From the NCBI GenBank assembly GCA_031254955.1, contig JAIRTK010000153.1, positions 1 to 5,123 of the forward strand: a stretch of 5,123 nucleotides of DNA. Direction: 5' to 3'. Source of the stretch: Opitutaceae bacterium (GTDB taxonomy: Bacteria > Verrucomicrobiota > Verrucomicrobiia > Opitutales > Opitutaceae). Positions 1 to 5,123 of this stretch are shown one piece after another. Within the stretch, counting starts at the first letter, position 1, and every line of letters starts with the position of its first letter. Both the position numbers and the translations under genes were made by a program. The notes under the pieces are model-generated. The model worked only from the letters and a program-made list of their open reading frames with translations. It was not told where the DNA came from and did no database searches.

Positions 1-58
1 CGCGACATCCGCCGCTACGCTTGTTTCGCGCGCGATAAGCCGGCGAAATTATTTTCCG

Positions 59-361
59 ATGTTGAAAACCGATTCCGCGCCGGCACAGTGTGGCCGCGTG
101 GACGCGAAACCCGAAAAAACAGACCAACCGCCCGCGTTTGAAGAGGCGCTCAGGCAACTCGAAAGCATCGTCGAGTCGATGGAAACCGGCCGCATCCCGC
201 TGGCCGAGATGCTGGACAAATACGAGCAAGGCACCCGCATACTCAAAGTCTGCGAAGCCCGCCTGAAGGAAGCCGGGATGAAAATCGAAATCCTCAAGAA
301 ACAAAAAACCGGCGCGCCCGCCTTCGCGCCTTTCCCCGTCGCCACCCACGAGGAATTCTAA
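59..361 (+). CDS. xseB: Exodeoxyribonuclease VII small subunit
   Basis: This is the small subunit of exonuclease VII, which with several copies bound to XseA degrades single-stranded DNA to oligonucleotides in the cytoplasm. The 100-residue product has a disordered, charged N-terminus (residues 1-25) followed by the XseB helical hairpin at about 26-80. That part carries FEEALRQLESIVESMETG, then IPLAEMLDKYEQG, then ARLKEAGMKIEIL, matching the E. coli pattern FEKALSELEQIV / LPLEEALNEFERG / KLQQAEQRVQIL. Usual members have about 65-85 residues, so both ends are slightly extended. ATG at 59 is the only start codon in this frame inside the window. The frame is open back to base 2 but holds no other ATG, GTG or TTG. 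No clear Shine-Dalgarno precedes it. The gene lies 64 bases before dxs on the same strand, which suggests cotranscription. The partner xseA is not in the window. Confidence 0.95.
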   Translation: MLKTDSAPAQCGRVDAKPEKTDQPPAFEEALRQLESIVESMETGRIPLAEMLDKYEQGTRILKVCEARLKEAGMKIEILKKQKTGAPAFAPFPVATHEEF

Positions 362-425
362 GCCGCGCCCCCCCCGCCGCGCCCCCCCGCCCCTTCTCCC
401 GCCGCGCGCGCCCCGACGCCACCTC
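362..425. other. C-rich xseB-dxs spacer with G-quadruplex potential on the minus strand
   Basis: The spacer between the two genes is almost pure C and G and contains runs of C8 (368-375), C7 (382-388) and C4 (390-393). The complementary strand therefore carries four or more G-runs with short loops, the usual pattern for an intramolecular G-quadruplex. The minus strand is the template for xseB-dxs transcription. No promoter or Shine-Dalgarno is visible here. A role in transcription or coupling is only an inference. Confidence 0.5.
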
Positions 426-2519
426 ATGCCGCCACATCCCGCCGCCTCGCCCTCTCCCTTGCCCCATCGCGCAGTCCCGACGATGCCCCCCCCCGACGCC
501 CACGCCCAACCCGAGCCAAGCGGGAGCCAAACCCGCCTGCTCGACACCATCCACGCGCCGGACGACCTCAAACACCTCGCGCCCGACCAACTCCCGCGCC
601 TCGCCCGGGAACTGCGGGAAGAAATCATCGCCGTCACCTCGCGCAACGGCGGCCACGTAGGCCCCAACCTCGGCGTAGTCGAGCTTACCCTCGCGCTGCA
701 CCGCGTCTTCGACACACCCGCCGACCAACTGGTCTTCGACGTTTCGCACCAAAGCTACGCGCACAAACTGCTCACGGGACGCGGCGGCGCGTTTTTTGAA
801 AAACTCCGCCAGACCGGCGGCGCGAGCGGCTTCATGAGCCGCGCCGAATCGCCGCACGACGCCTTCGGCGCGGGGCACGCCGGCACCGCGCTCAGCGCCG
901 CGCTCGGCCTCGCCGTCGCCCGCGACCTGCGCGCCGCGCACGGCCACGTCGTGGCCCTGTGCGGCGACGCCGCCTTCACCTGCGGACTGACCATGGAGGC
1001 GCTCAACAACATCGTCACCACCACGCGCCGCCTCATCGTCATCCTCAACGACAACGAATGGTCCATCGCCAGAAACGTAGGCGCGATCTCGCACTACCTC
1101 AACCGACTCAGCACCAACCGCACCTACAACAAACTCCACGCCGACCTGGAACGATTCTTCACCAGCCTGCCCGGCGGCCACGACCTGCACCGCACGTGGA
1201 TGAAATGGAAACGCGAAACCAAAGACTTTTTCGTCGAATCGAGCCTCTTTGAAAAATTCGGCCTGCGCTACCTCGGCCCCATCGACGGACACAACCTCGG
1301 CGAACTGATCAAGAACCTCCAATTCGCGAAAAACTGCGCCACGCCCGTCCTCCTCCACGTGCTGACCAAAAAAGGACTGGGCCTGCCCGCGGCGCTCGTC
1401 TCGCCGGAGAAATTCCACGGCGCGAGCCCCTACGACCCGCTCACCGGCGAAAGCCGGCGCGCCGCGCCCCCCGCCGCGCCCCCGGCGCCGGCCTGGCAGG
1501 AAATTTTCGGACGCGCGCTCCTGCGCCACGCCCAAGCCGACCCGCGCATCATCGGCATCACCGGAGCGATGCCCTCGGGCACCGGCCTCGCGCACCTGGC
1601 CGCGGCGCTGCCGCGCCAGTTCTTCGACGTCGGCATCGCCGAAGGCCACGCCGTGCTCTTCGCCGCCGGCCTCGCGGCCCGAGGCCTGCGCCCCGTCGTC
1701 GCGATTTACTCCACCTTTCTCCAACGCGGCTTCGACCAAATCGTCCACGACGTATGCCTGCAAAACCTGCCGGTCACTTTCTGCCTCGACCGCGCCGGAC
1801 TCTCCCCGCACGACGGCCCGACCCACCACGGACTCTTCGACATCGCCTTCCTGCGACCCGTGCCCAACGCCCTGATCATGCAACCGAAAGACGAAGACGA
1901 GCTTGCCGACATGCTGCACACCGCGCTCGCGCATCGCGGCCCGGCGTTCATCCGCTACCCGCGCGGCCCCGCGACGGGCGTCGCGGTGAAACCCCGCCCG
2001 AGCGCGCTGCCGCCCGGACAGGCGGAAATCTTGCGGGAAGGCGCGGACATCGTCATCTGGACGCTCGGCCCGATGGCGGACGAAGCGCTGGCCCTCGCCG
2101 CGCGCCTGGAAGCCGGACGAGGGCTTGCCGTCGGCGTGGTCAACGCCCGTTACGTCAAGCCGCTCGACCGCGGGCTACTGCTGGCCCAAGCGGCCACGGC
2201 GCCCTTGTTCGTGACGATGGAAGACCATGTGCTCGCCGGCGGTTTCGGAAGCGCGGTGCTGGAGACGTTGCAAGAAGCCGGCAGCCCGGTCGCGGTCGAG
2301 CGCATCGGCTGGCCCGACACATTTGTCGGGCACGGCAGCGACGTGGAGACACTCCGCGCCGCGCACGGCCTCGCGCCGGACGAAATCCACCGTCGCATCC
2401 TCGCCCGCTGGGATGCCTCGGGAAAAAAGCCCAAGCCCCAAGGCTCAACACCCAAGCTGCGCGAAGGCCCCCGCACGGAGGCGAAGCCCGAGCCACATGA
2501 AAATTCCGGGCAGGATTGA
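426..2519 (+). CDS. dxs: 1-deoxy-D-xylulose-5-phosphate synthase
   Basis: This thiamine-diphosphate enzyme condenses pyruvate and glyceraldehyde 3-phosphate to DXP, the first step of the MEP isoprenoid pathway and a precursor for thiamine and pyridoxal. The N-terminal TPP domain (about 36-332) has TSRNGGH (His77), DVSHQSYAHK (His108), AGHAGTALS (His151), GDAA (180-183), NDNEWSI (208-214), GPIDGHN and FHG (His331). The transketolase pyrimidine domain (about 357-520) has the catalytic Glu406 in GIAEGHAV, then IYSTFLQRGFDQ, LDRAGLSPHDGPTHHG and IRYPRG. The C-terminal transketolase domain (about 533-660) has NARYVKPLD and GGFGSAV. At 697 residues it is longer than the usual 620-640. The excess is a Pro/Ala-rich leader and a tail of about 35 residues derived from repeat sequence. 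ATG at 483 (Met20) is an equally plausible start; neither has a Shine-Dalgarno. The GDAA and AEGHAV variants depart from E. coli GDGA and AEQHAV, but all the key His and Glu residues remain. Confidence 0.97.
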   Translation: MPPHPAASPSPLPHRAVPTMPPPDAHAQPEPSGSQTRLLDTIHAPDDLKHLAPDQLPRLARELREEIIAVTSRNGGHVGPNLGVVELTLALHRVFDTPADQLVFDVSHQSYAHKLLTGRGGAFFEKLRQTGGASGFMSRAESPHDAFGAGHAGTALSAALGLAVARDLRAAHGHVVALCGDAAFTCGLTMEALNNIVTTTRRLIVILNDNEWSIARNVGAISHYLNRLSTNRTYNKLHADLERFFTSLPGGHDLHRTWMKWKRETKDFFVESSLFEKFGLRYLGPIDGHNLGELIKNLQFAKNCATPVLLHVLTKKGLGLPAALVSPEKFHGASPYDPLTGESRRAAPPAAPPAPAWQEIFGRALLRHAQADPRIIGITGAMPSGTGLAHLAAALPRQFFDVGIAEGHAVLFAAGLAARGLRPVVAIYSTFLQRGFDQIVHDVCLQNLPVTFCLDRAGLSPHDGPTHHGLFDIAFLRPVPNALIMQPKDEDELADMLHTALAHRGPAFIRYPRGPATGVAVKPRPSALPPGQAEILREGADIVIWTLGPMADEALALAARLEAGRGLAVGVVNARYVKPLDRGLLLAQAATAPLFVTMEDHVLAGGFGSAVLETLQEAGSPVAVERIGWPDTFVGHGSDVETLRAAHGLAPDEIHRRILARWDASGKKPKPQGSTPKLREGPRTEAKPEPHENSGQD
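486..494 (+). repeat. C9 homopolymer just inside dxs
   Basis: Nine consecutive C lie directly after the alternative start ATG at 483 and encode PPP. A one-base slip here would shift the frame of dxs from either start. Such runs are prone to length change during replication and to sequencing error. No evidence of actual variation can be drawn from one sequence. Confidence 0.6.
2474..2501 (+). repeat. 28-bp direct repeat, copy 1 (inside dxs tail)
   Basis: Copy 1 begins CACGGAGGCGAAGCCCGAGC and ends CACATGAA. It matches copy 2 (2527-2554) at 26 of 28 positions, with a 53-base offset. It lies in the C-terminal tail of dxs, where it encodes TEAKPEPHE, beyond the end of the conserved domain. The offset is not a multiple of three and copy 2 follows the stop codon. 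The repeat is therefore better explained as an intergenic element over which the dxs frame has been extended than as a protein repeat. Confidence 0.85.
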
Positions 2520-2526
2520 TGCATGA

Positions 2527-2554
2527 CACGGAAGCGAAGCCCGAGCCACGTGAA
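2527..2554 (+). repeat. 28-bp direct repeat, copy 2 (downstream of dxs)
   Basis: Copy 2 begins CACGGAAGCGAAGCCCGAGC and ends CACGTGAA. It differs from copy 1 only at two A/G positions. It starts seven bases after the dxs stop codon. Its ends CACG and CGTG are themselves complementary. No gene is carried here. Overlapping frames in both directions are low-complexity and unlike any family I recognise. Confidence 0.85.
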
Positions 2555-2556
2555 GG

Positions 2557-2596
2557 CTCCGAGGCTGAGCGATGCCGCGGCGGAGAGTATTTTTTT
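2557..2596 (+). terminator. Weak candidate Rho-independent terminator for xseB-dxs
   Basis: CTCCG (2557-2561) pairs with CGGAG (2581-2585), and inside it GGC (2563-2565) pairs with GCC (2574-2576), leaving an asymmetric internal loop. Four bases after the stem comes T7 (2590-2596). Position about 40 bases after the dxs stop fits a terminator, but the stem is interrupted and short, so the call is tentative. Confidence 0.35.
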
Positions 2597-2682
2597 GAGA
2601 GGGAGGCGGGCACCCCGCTTCGCTCGGAAGGTGAGCCGGACTTCTCGAAAGAGCCTCAAGCCTCAGAACTCCCGCCATCTGA

Positions 2683-2826
2683 TACCCTTTCCCAATGAAA
2701 ATCCCCCTAAGGAAGCCGTTAAGGGTAGGGCAAGGCGTCCCGCCGAGCCGAGCCGCGAGCGCTTCCCACGGCTCGGCGGGACGCCTCGCCCTACCTGAAG
2801 GGGGTGATTTTCATTCGCAAAGGGTA
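2683..2826. mobile_element. TA-flanked palindromic MITE-like element
   Basis: The stretch 2685-2824 is a long imperfect palindrome bounded on both sides by TA (2683-2684 and 2825-2826). The outer arms are CCCTTT-ccc-AATGAAAATC-CCCCT (2685-2708) and the complement of CCCTTT-gcg-AATGAAAATCaCCCCCT (2799-2824). The inner arms 2723-2750 and 2769-2796 match at 26 of 28 positions around an 18-base loop. It contains no gene. A TA target-site duplication is the mark of IS630/Tc1-mariner transposition, so this is probably a non-autonomous derivative mobilised in trans. Its tips do not match the terminal repeats of the adjacent IS. It could instead be a REP/BIME-type repeat, or act in RNA as a strong hairpin. 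Confidence 0.65.
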
Positions 2827-2827
2827 T

Positions 2828-2847
2828 AAAATCACACTTTGGCAAGG
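2828..2847 (+). repeat. Left terminal inverted repeat of the IS630 element
   Basis: Reading inward this end is AAAATCACACTTTGGCAAGG. The opposite end, read inward on the minus strand, is AAATTCACACTTTGCAACGG. They share an exact TCACACTTTG core and match at most flanking positions with one single-base gap. Confidence 0.7.
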
Positions 2848-3858
2848 ATATGAGGAGGTTGCCTGGTCGCGCATCCAAGTGTGGATCATGCCGGGGACAG
2901 CCGCACTGCCTTTGCGGAGGGCGGTGATTTCATCAAGGATGGCGTCCTCCAGCGAGTGCTGGGGGGCCAGAGCTGGTTGCTGACGGCGTCCTTGATGCGC
3001 TCGCTCAAGCCCTCGACGGGGTTGAGTTCGGGACTATAGGGTGGAAGACCGGGCAACCGCACGTTGGCGGGCACCGACGCTTCGCCGTCGCGGGGGTGGA
3101 AGCCGGTCTTATCCCAGATGACCAGGTGCAGCGCATCGGGATCCAGCTCGCTGATTTGCCGGAGAAAAACCACGCTGTTGTCCTTGTCCGCCGTGGGCAC
3201 GAAGAGAAACTCGCGCTTGTTGGCGCCGTCGATTTCCAGCACCTCGTAGAGGCAACCTCATGGGTAGCGCCGTCGCCCAGGGTGCGTGCACGCGCACGCC
3301 GCGCAGCCCCCAGCAGCGGCGAAGGACCGGCAGCAGGCCGTAACGGTGCTCGTCGGCCACCCCAGAGCCACACGGGGCCGTCCTGCCCACGGGCCAGCGC
3401 TAGCAGTTCGGTGGCGAGACTGTTTTTGAAGGCCTCGGCCCGTGCCGCGTCTTTTTGGCGTGGGTTTTGCGCGGCATTTTCAAGACCTCGCCAGCTTTTT
3501 TTAGCCTGTCCTACACCATCTTGAGCGCCAGTTCCACGCCACGTCCGGCCAGCCAGGCCCGCGCCTCCTTCGCGTGCTTGAACCCACCCTGTTCGAGCTT
3601 CCCGCGCGGCTCGGACGCAGTGGCCTCGGCCACGCGACCGCGTGGAGTGCGACCCGCGTAACCGGAGGCCAGTAGCGCGGCCACGCCGCCCTCCTGAGAC
3701 CTGCGCACGTAGTTGAACACCGTCCAGCGACCCACCCCGCACGCCTGCGCTATCTGCGCGACGGTGGGGTTGTGCTGCGCCACCAGCCGGATGACTTGCA
3801 GCCGTTTACGGCCCAGCTCGGCGTGCCGGCCACGCCAAGCTCACTCCAGTTCCGCCAT
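2846..3858 (-). pseudogene. IS630-family transposase, multiply disrupted
   Basis: Read from ATG at 3858 downward, the fragments assemble into one IS630 transposase of about 340 residues. An N-terminal helix-turn-helix contains NPTVAQIAQACGVGRWTVF. The DDE catalytic core has Asp in VADEHRYGLLP (codon 3352-3354), Asp in LVIWDKTGFHPRD (codon 3111-3113) and Glu in PPYSPELNPVEG (codon 3012-3014), with about 32 residues between the last two. The C-terminal stretch reads HSLEDAILDEITALRKGSAA. In-frame stops are TGA (3841-3843), TAG (3511-3513) and TGA (3258-3260, where Trp or similar is expected). Frameshifts are a lost A in the A5 run near 3452-3456, an extra G at 3360-3363, an extra base near 3268-3272 and a lost C in the C6 run near 2961-2966. 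The last frame has no stop before the IS edge and runs on to a TAG at 2791-2793. GTG at 3783 would be a downstream start. The gene is inactive unless some indels are sequencing errors. Confidence 0.92.
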
Positions 3859-3921
3859 GCGTTTGGCTCTGAATCGGGGGAGAGGATTCTCATTGCGCGT
3901 TTGAAATTGGCGGAAAATCGC

Positions 3922-3941
3922 CCGTTGCAAAGTGTGAATTT
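3922..3941 (-). repeat. Right terminal inverted repeat of the IS630 element
   Basis: On the minus strand this end reads AAATTCACACTTTGCAACGG inward and pairs with the left end at 2828-2847. It lies about 65 bases upstream of the reconstructed transposase start, a normal position for an IS630 end. The AATTTGGATG at its outer edge (3937-3946) recurs at 3985-3994, 48 bases further on. Confidence 0.65.
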
Positions 3942-3942
3942 G

Positions 3943-4104
3943 GATGGGAAATGGCATAACAAAATGCGCAAAAGCTTGAAAACAAATTTGGATGCATCTG
4001 CTGAAAGTTGCATAAAGCTCCCAAGCACGCATAGCACCCGCGACGACCATCGCTTTTCCTAGGCGTATGGTGCCCGGATGAAACGACGCAGGACAAATCC
4101 CTCC
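3943..4104. other. AT-richer spacer between the IS and the multi-hairpin element
   Basis: This stretch is clearly less GC-rich than the genes to the left. It holds the second copy of AATTTGGATG (3985-3994) but no gene, RNA or convincing promoter that I can identify. Open frames crossing it on both strands pass through the palindromic repeat to its right and show no family motif. Confidence 0.5.
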
Positions 4105-4212
4105 GGGGAGCGCACGCGTCCCGCGTGCAGGCTTGGGCGTCCCACCCAAGCCCGTGCGACGGAGACGTTCGGCGGGACGCCGAACGCGGCACACAGGACG
4201 CGCGCGCTCCCC
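4105..4212. repeat. 108-bp multi-hairpin palindromic element
   Basis: The whole element is an imperfect palindrome: read on the opposite strand it again begins GGGGAGCGC, then CGCGTCC and GGCGTCCC. It contains three perfect hairpins inside an outer stem (GGGGAGC 4105-4111 with GCTCCCC 4206-4212). These are GCACGCG-tcc-CGCGTGC (4112-4128), GGCTTGGG-cgtccca-CCCAAGCC (4130-4152) and CGTTCGGCG-gga-CGCCGAACG (4166-4186). Frames on both strands give similar peptides, as expected of a palindrome, so they are not genes. It shares the 13-base TCGGCGGGACGCC (4169-4181) with the MITE-like element (2773-2785). It probably belongs to a dispersed REP/BIME-like family. Confidence 0.75.
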
Positions 4213-4215
4213 GAT

Positions 4216-4312
4216 GACGCTCTCCGATGCCAACGCATCGCCCTTTCCGTTGCCCAGCCGTGGTGCCCCACCCCCCCGCGCCAGCGACTGGGAGCGTCGG
4301 CTTCCAGCCGGC
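4216..4312. repeat. Second hairpin cluster
   Basis: GACGCTC (4216-4222) is the complement of GAGCGTC (4292-4298) and encloses the perfect hairpin CGATGC-caac-GCATCG (4225-4240). A further hairpin follows, GTCGGCT-tcc-AGCCGGC (4296-4312), with one G-T pair. No coding motif is present. Together with the preceding element this makes about 200 bases of nearly continuous hairpin-forming DNA. Confidence 0.5.
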
Positions 4313-4945
4313 AGGTTCGTCATGGATAAGTCGCTAGTAATAGCGGACTTGATTGATGGTTAGTAAGTTAGAACAAGCAGAGTGTGGCAGGTTGTGGCAG
4401 GCATGGGAAGCAAAAAACAGCATTTCGGACAACCTTTTGGCAACCCTTCGGAGGGACCTGGGCGCGGGGCGAATCTCTTATTTGTATTTAAATCATGGAT
4501 ACAAATTTCCATTCATTAATAATGCGGGAATCCGTCTGGTTGGTCGATCCCTATTTTTGTCCCGATATTTTCCATAAGTGTTGTTGCGCGTCGAAGGCGC
4601 GGATTTTTCCGCCGGTTGCCTTCCCGTCGGTCGGGGCTTCCCGGCGATGTGGAAAGGCGGTTTTCGTCGTTGGGAAGCCTTTTGGCAACCCGGTGCGGGT
4701 GGTTTGCGGCCTTGGTGCGCGTGTGCCGGGTGGCGACATGATGGCGGCGGCAGGCGTTTTTTCGATTCCGTCAGGCGGGTCGGTTTGCAGGGGCGCGGCG
4801 TCGCATTCTTTGCGCGGAGCGTCCGCGCCGGTCGCGCCAAAGGTAGCTTGAGTTTGGGGCAGGCGCGTCCGGCGGTGGATTGCATGGACGGGCAGCGGGA
4901 GGAAACGGAAACGCCGGCTTGCAAAAAGCGGCGCGCAAACCGTGG
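4313..4945. other. Gene-poor stretch with small repeats
   Basis: No gene is supported here. A 74-codon frame at 4356-4577 (plus) and long frames on the minus strand (4493-4954 and 4551-5114) have no recognisable motif, no Shine-Dalgarno and amino-acid content typical of chance frames in GC-rich DNA. Small repeats are visible: TGTGGCAGG twice in tandem (4383-4391 and 4393-4401), and CCTTTTGGCAACCC twice (4433-4446 and 4678-4691). Confidence 0.5.
4480..4506. repeat. AT-rich inverted repeat
   Basis: ATTTGTAT (4480-4487) and its exact complement ATACAAAT (4499-4506) are separated by 11 bases inside a short AT-rich island (about 4471-4525) in otherwise GC-rich DNA. The geometry, two 8-base half-sites with centres 19 bases apart, would suit a dimeric regulator. 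No gene start is convincingly placed next to it, so an operator role is only a guess. Confidence 0.4.
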
Positions 4946-4962
4946 GGCTGGCAACGCCAGCC
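4946..4962. repeat. Perfect 7-bp hairpin with AAC loop
   Basis: GGCTGGC (4946-4952), loop AAC and GCCAGCC (4956-4962) form a perfect stem directly before an ATG at 4963. There is no T-run, so it is not a standard terminator. Its trinucleotide loop matches the style of the hairpins at 4112-4128, 4166-4186 and 4296-4312. Confidence 0.5.
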
Positions 4963-5032
4963 ATGCTCGGCACTCGGGTCACGAGGCGCATCTGCCGGGT
5001 CCTCAATGTGCTGGCAGCGGCCAGCGAACCTC

Positions 5033-5123
5033 CGCGCCCCATAGTTGCCAGATTGGGTGTCGCGGGCATGGTGGAGAGCGAAGCGGACCTTGCCCGCGAC
5101 ACTATGCTTGGCAACGGGGCGCG
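5033..5123. repeat. 91-bp interrupted palindrome at the window edge
   Basis: Three nested stems pair exactly: CGCGCCCC (5033-5040) with GGGGCGCG (5116-5123), GTTGCCA (5044-5050) with TGGCAAC (5109-5115), and GTGTCGCGGGCA (5057-5068) with TGCCCGCGACAC (5091-5102). This gives 27 base pairs around a 22-base loop. The outermost stem reaches the last base, so the element may continue beyond the window. There is no T-run within view. It may be another small palindromic element or, in RNA, a strong hairpin. Confidence 0.7.

Larger units (their letters stand above)
2827..3942 (-). mobile_element. Decayed IS630-family insertion sequence
   Basis: An element of about 1.1 kb, the usual IS630 size, is bounded by imperfect terminal inverted repeats at 2828-2847 and 3922-3941 and filled by one transposase gene on the minus strand. 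On the left a TA (2827-2828) stands at the edge. On the right the corresponding bases read GG on the plus strand, so the target duplication is not intact there. The left end abuts the TA of the MITE-like palindrome. Multiple stops and frameshifts show it cannot make its own transposase. Confidence 0.75.

Noticed and set aside
1..38. A frame ending in TAA at 36-38 that could be the tail of an upstream gene such as xseA.
   Set aside because: Only about 11 codons are visible and they show no family motif, so the gene cannot be identified or even confirmed.
294..1934. A 546-codon frame on the minus strand opposite dxs.
   Set aside because: It is the mirror of the strongly GC3-biased dxs codons and contains no domain, while dxs itself has full family conservation.
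4100..4320. The hairpin cluster read as a CRISPR array, tRNA or riboswitch.
   Set aside because: There are no regularly spaced identical repeats, no tRNA T-loop or anticodon arrangement, and no adjacent gene for a riboswitch to control.
3841..4323. A 160-codon minus-strand frame upstream of the transposase.
   Set aside because: Its first half is the multi-hairpin repeat and its last codons (MAELE) are the start of the transposase pseudogene, so it is a chance fusion.
4327..4345. AAGTCGCTAGTAATAGCGG resembles a conserved 16S rRNA stretch near helix 43.
   Set aside because: Only about a dozen bases agree and the flanking bases do not fit any rRNA, so it is coincidental.
4356..4577. A 74-codon plus-strand frame in the AT-richer zone.
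   Set aside because: Only a weak GGA precedes the ATG, its codon use is unlike dxs and xseB, and no motif is recognisable.
4493..5114. Two overlapping long minus-strand frames (4493-4954 and 4551-5114).
   Set aside because: They are rich in Pro, Arg, Ala and Thr, lack domain motifs and overlap each other, which fits chance openness in GC-rich DNA.
4963..5123. A plus-strand frame starting MLGTRVTRRICRVLN and running off the window, with GC highest at third positions.
   Set aside because: There is no Shine-Dalgarno (a hairpin sits directly before the ATG), its third-position GC is lower than in dxs, and more than half of it is the terminal palindrome. It may be real, but the sequence to the right is needed.

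Overview
The window is GC-rich bacterial chromosome with two intact housekeeping genes on the left (bases 59-2519) and about 2.6 kb of degenerate, repeat-laden DNA on the right. The DXS protein has a divergent TPP motif (GDAA in place of GDGA) and the strings NVGAISHYL and DGPTHHGLFDI. Together with the very high G+C third positions and the many short palindromic repeats, this suggests Verrucomicrobia, perhaps the Opitutales/Opitutaceae. That placement rests on remembered family features, not on a search.

Left part: xseB (exonuclease VII small subunit) and dxs (1-deoxy-D-xylulose-5-phosphate synthase) lie in the same direction, 64 bases apart, and probably form an operon. The layout recalls the xseB-ispA-dxs cluster of many bacteria, but no ispA lies between them here. 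The gap is extremely C-rich. A C9 run lies directly behind the second possible dxs start. The dxs reading frame runs past the normal end of the family into a low-complexity tail that carries the first copy of a 28-bp direct repeat.

Middle part: a weak terminator-like hairpin is followed by a 140-bp near-perfect palindrome flanked by TA dinucleotides, which looks like a non-autonomous MITE. It touches the left end of a decayed IS630-type insertion sequence (about 2827-3942, minus strand). The transposase can be pieced together across three in-frame stops and four single-base frameshifts. It still shows an N-terminal helix-turn-helix and the DDE catalytic residues.

Right part (3943-5123): no convincing gene. 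It holds several hairpin-forming elements: a 108-bp multi-hairpin palindrome sharing a 13-base core with the MITE-like element, a cluster of smaller hairpins, a short AT-rich island with an inverted repeat, and a 91-bp interrupted palindrome ending at the window edge. The region looks like a landing zone for small palindromic repeats and IS remnants downstream of the dxs operon.
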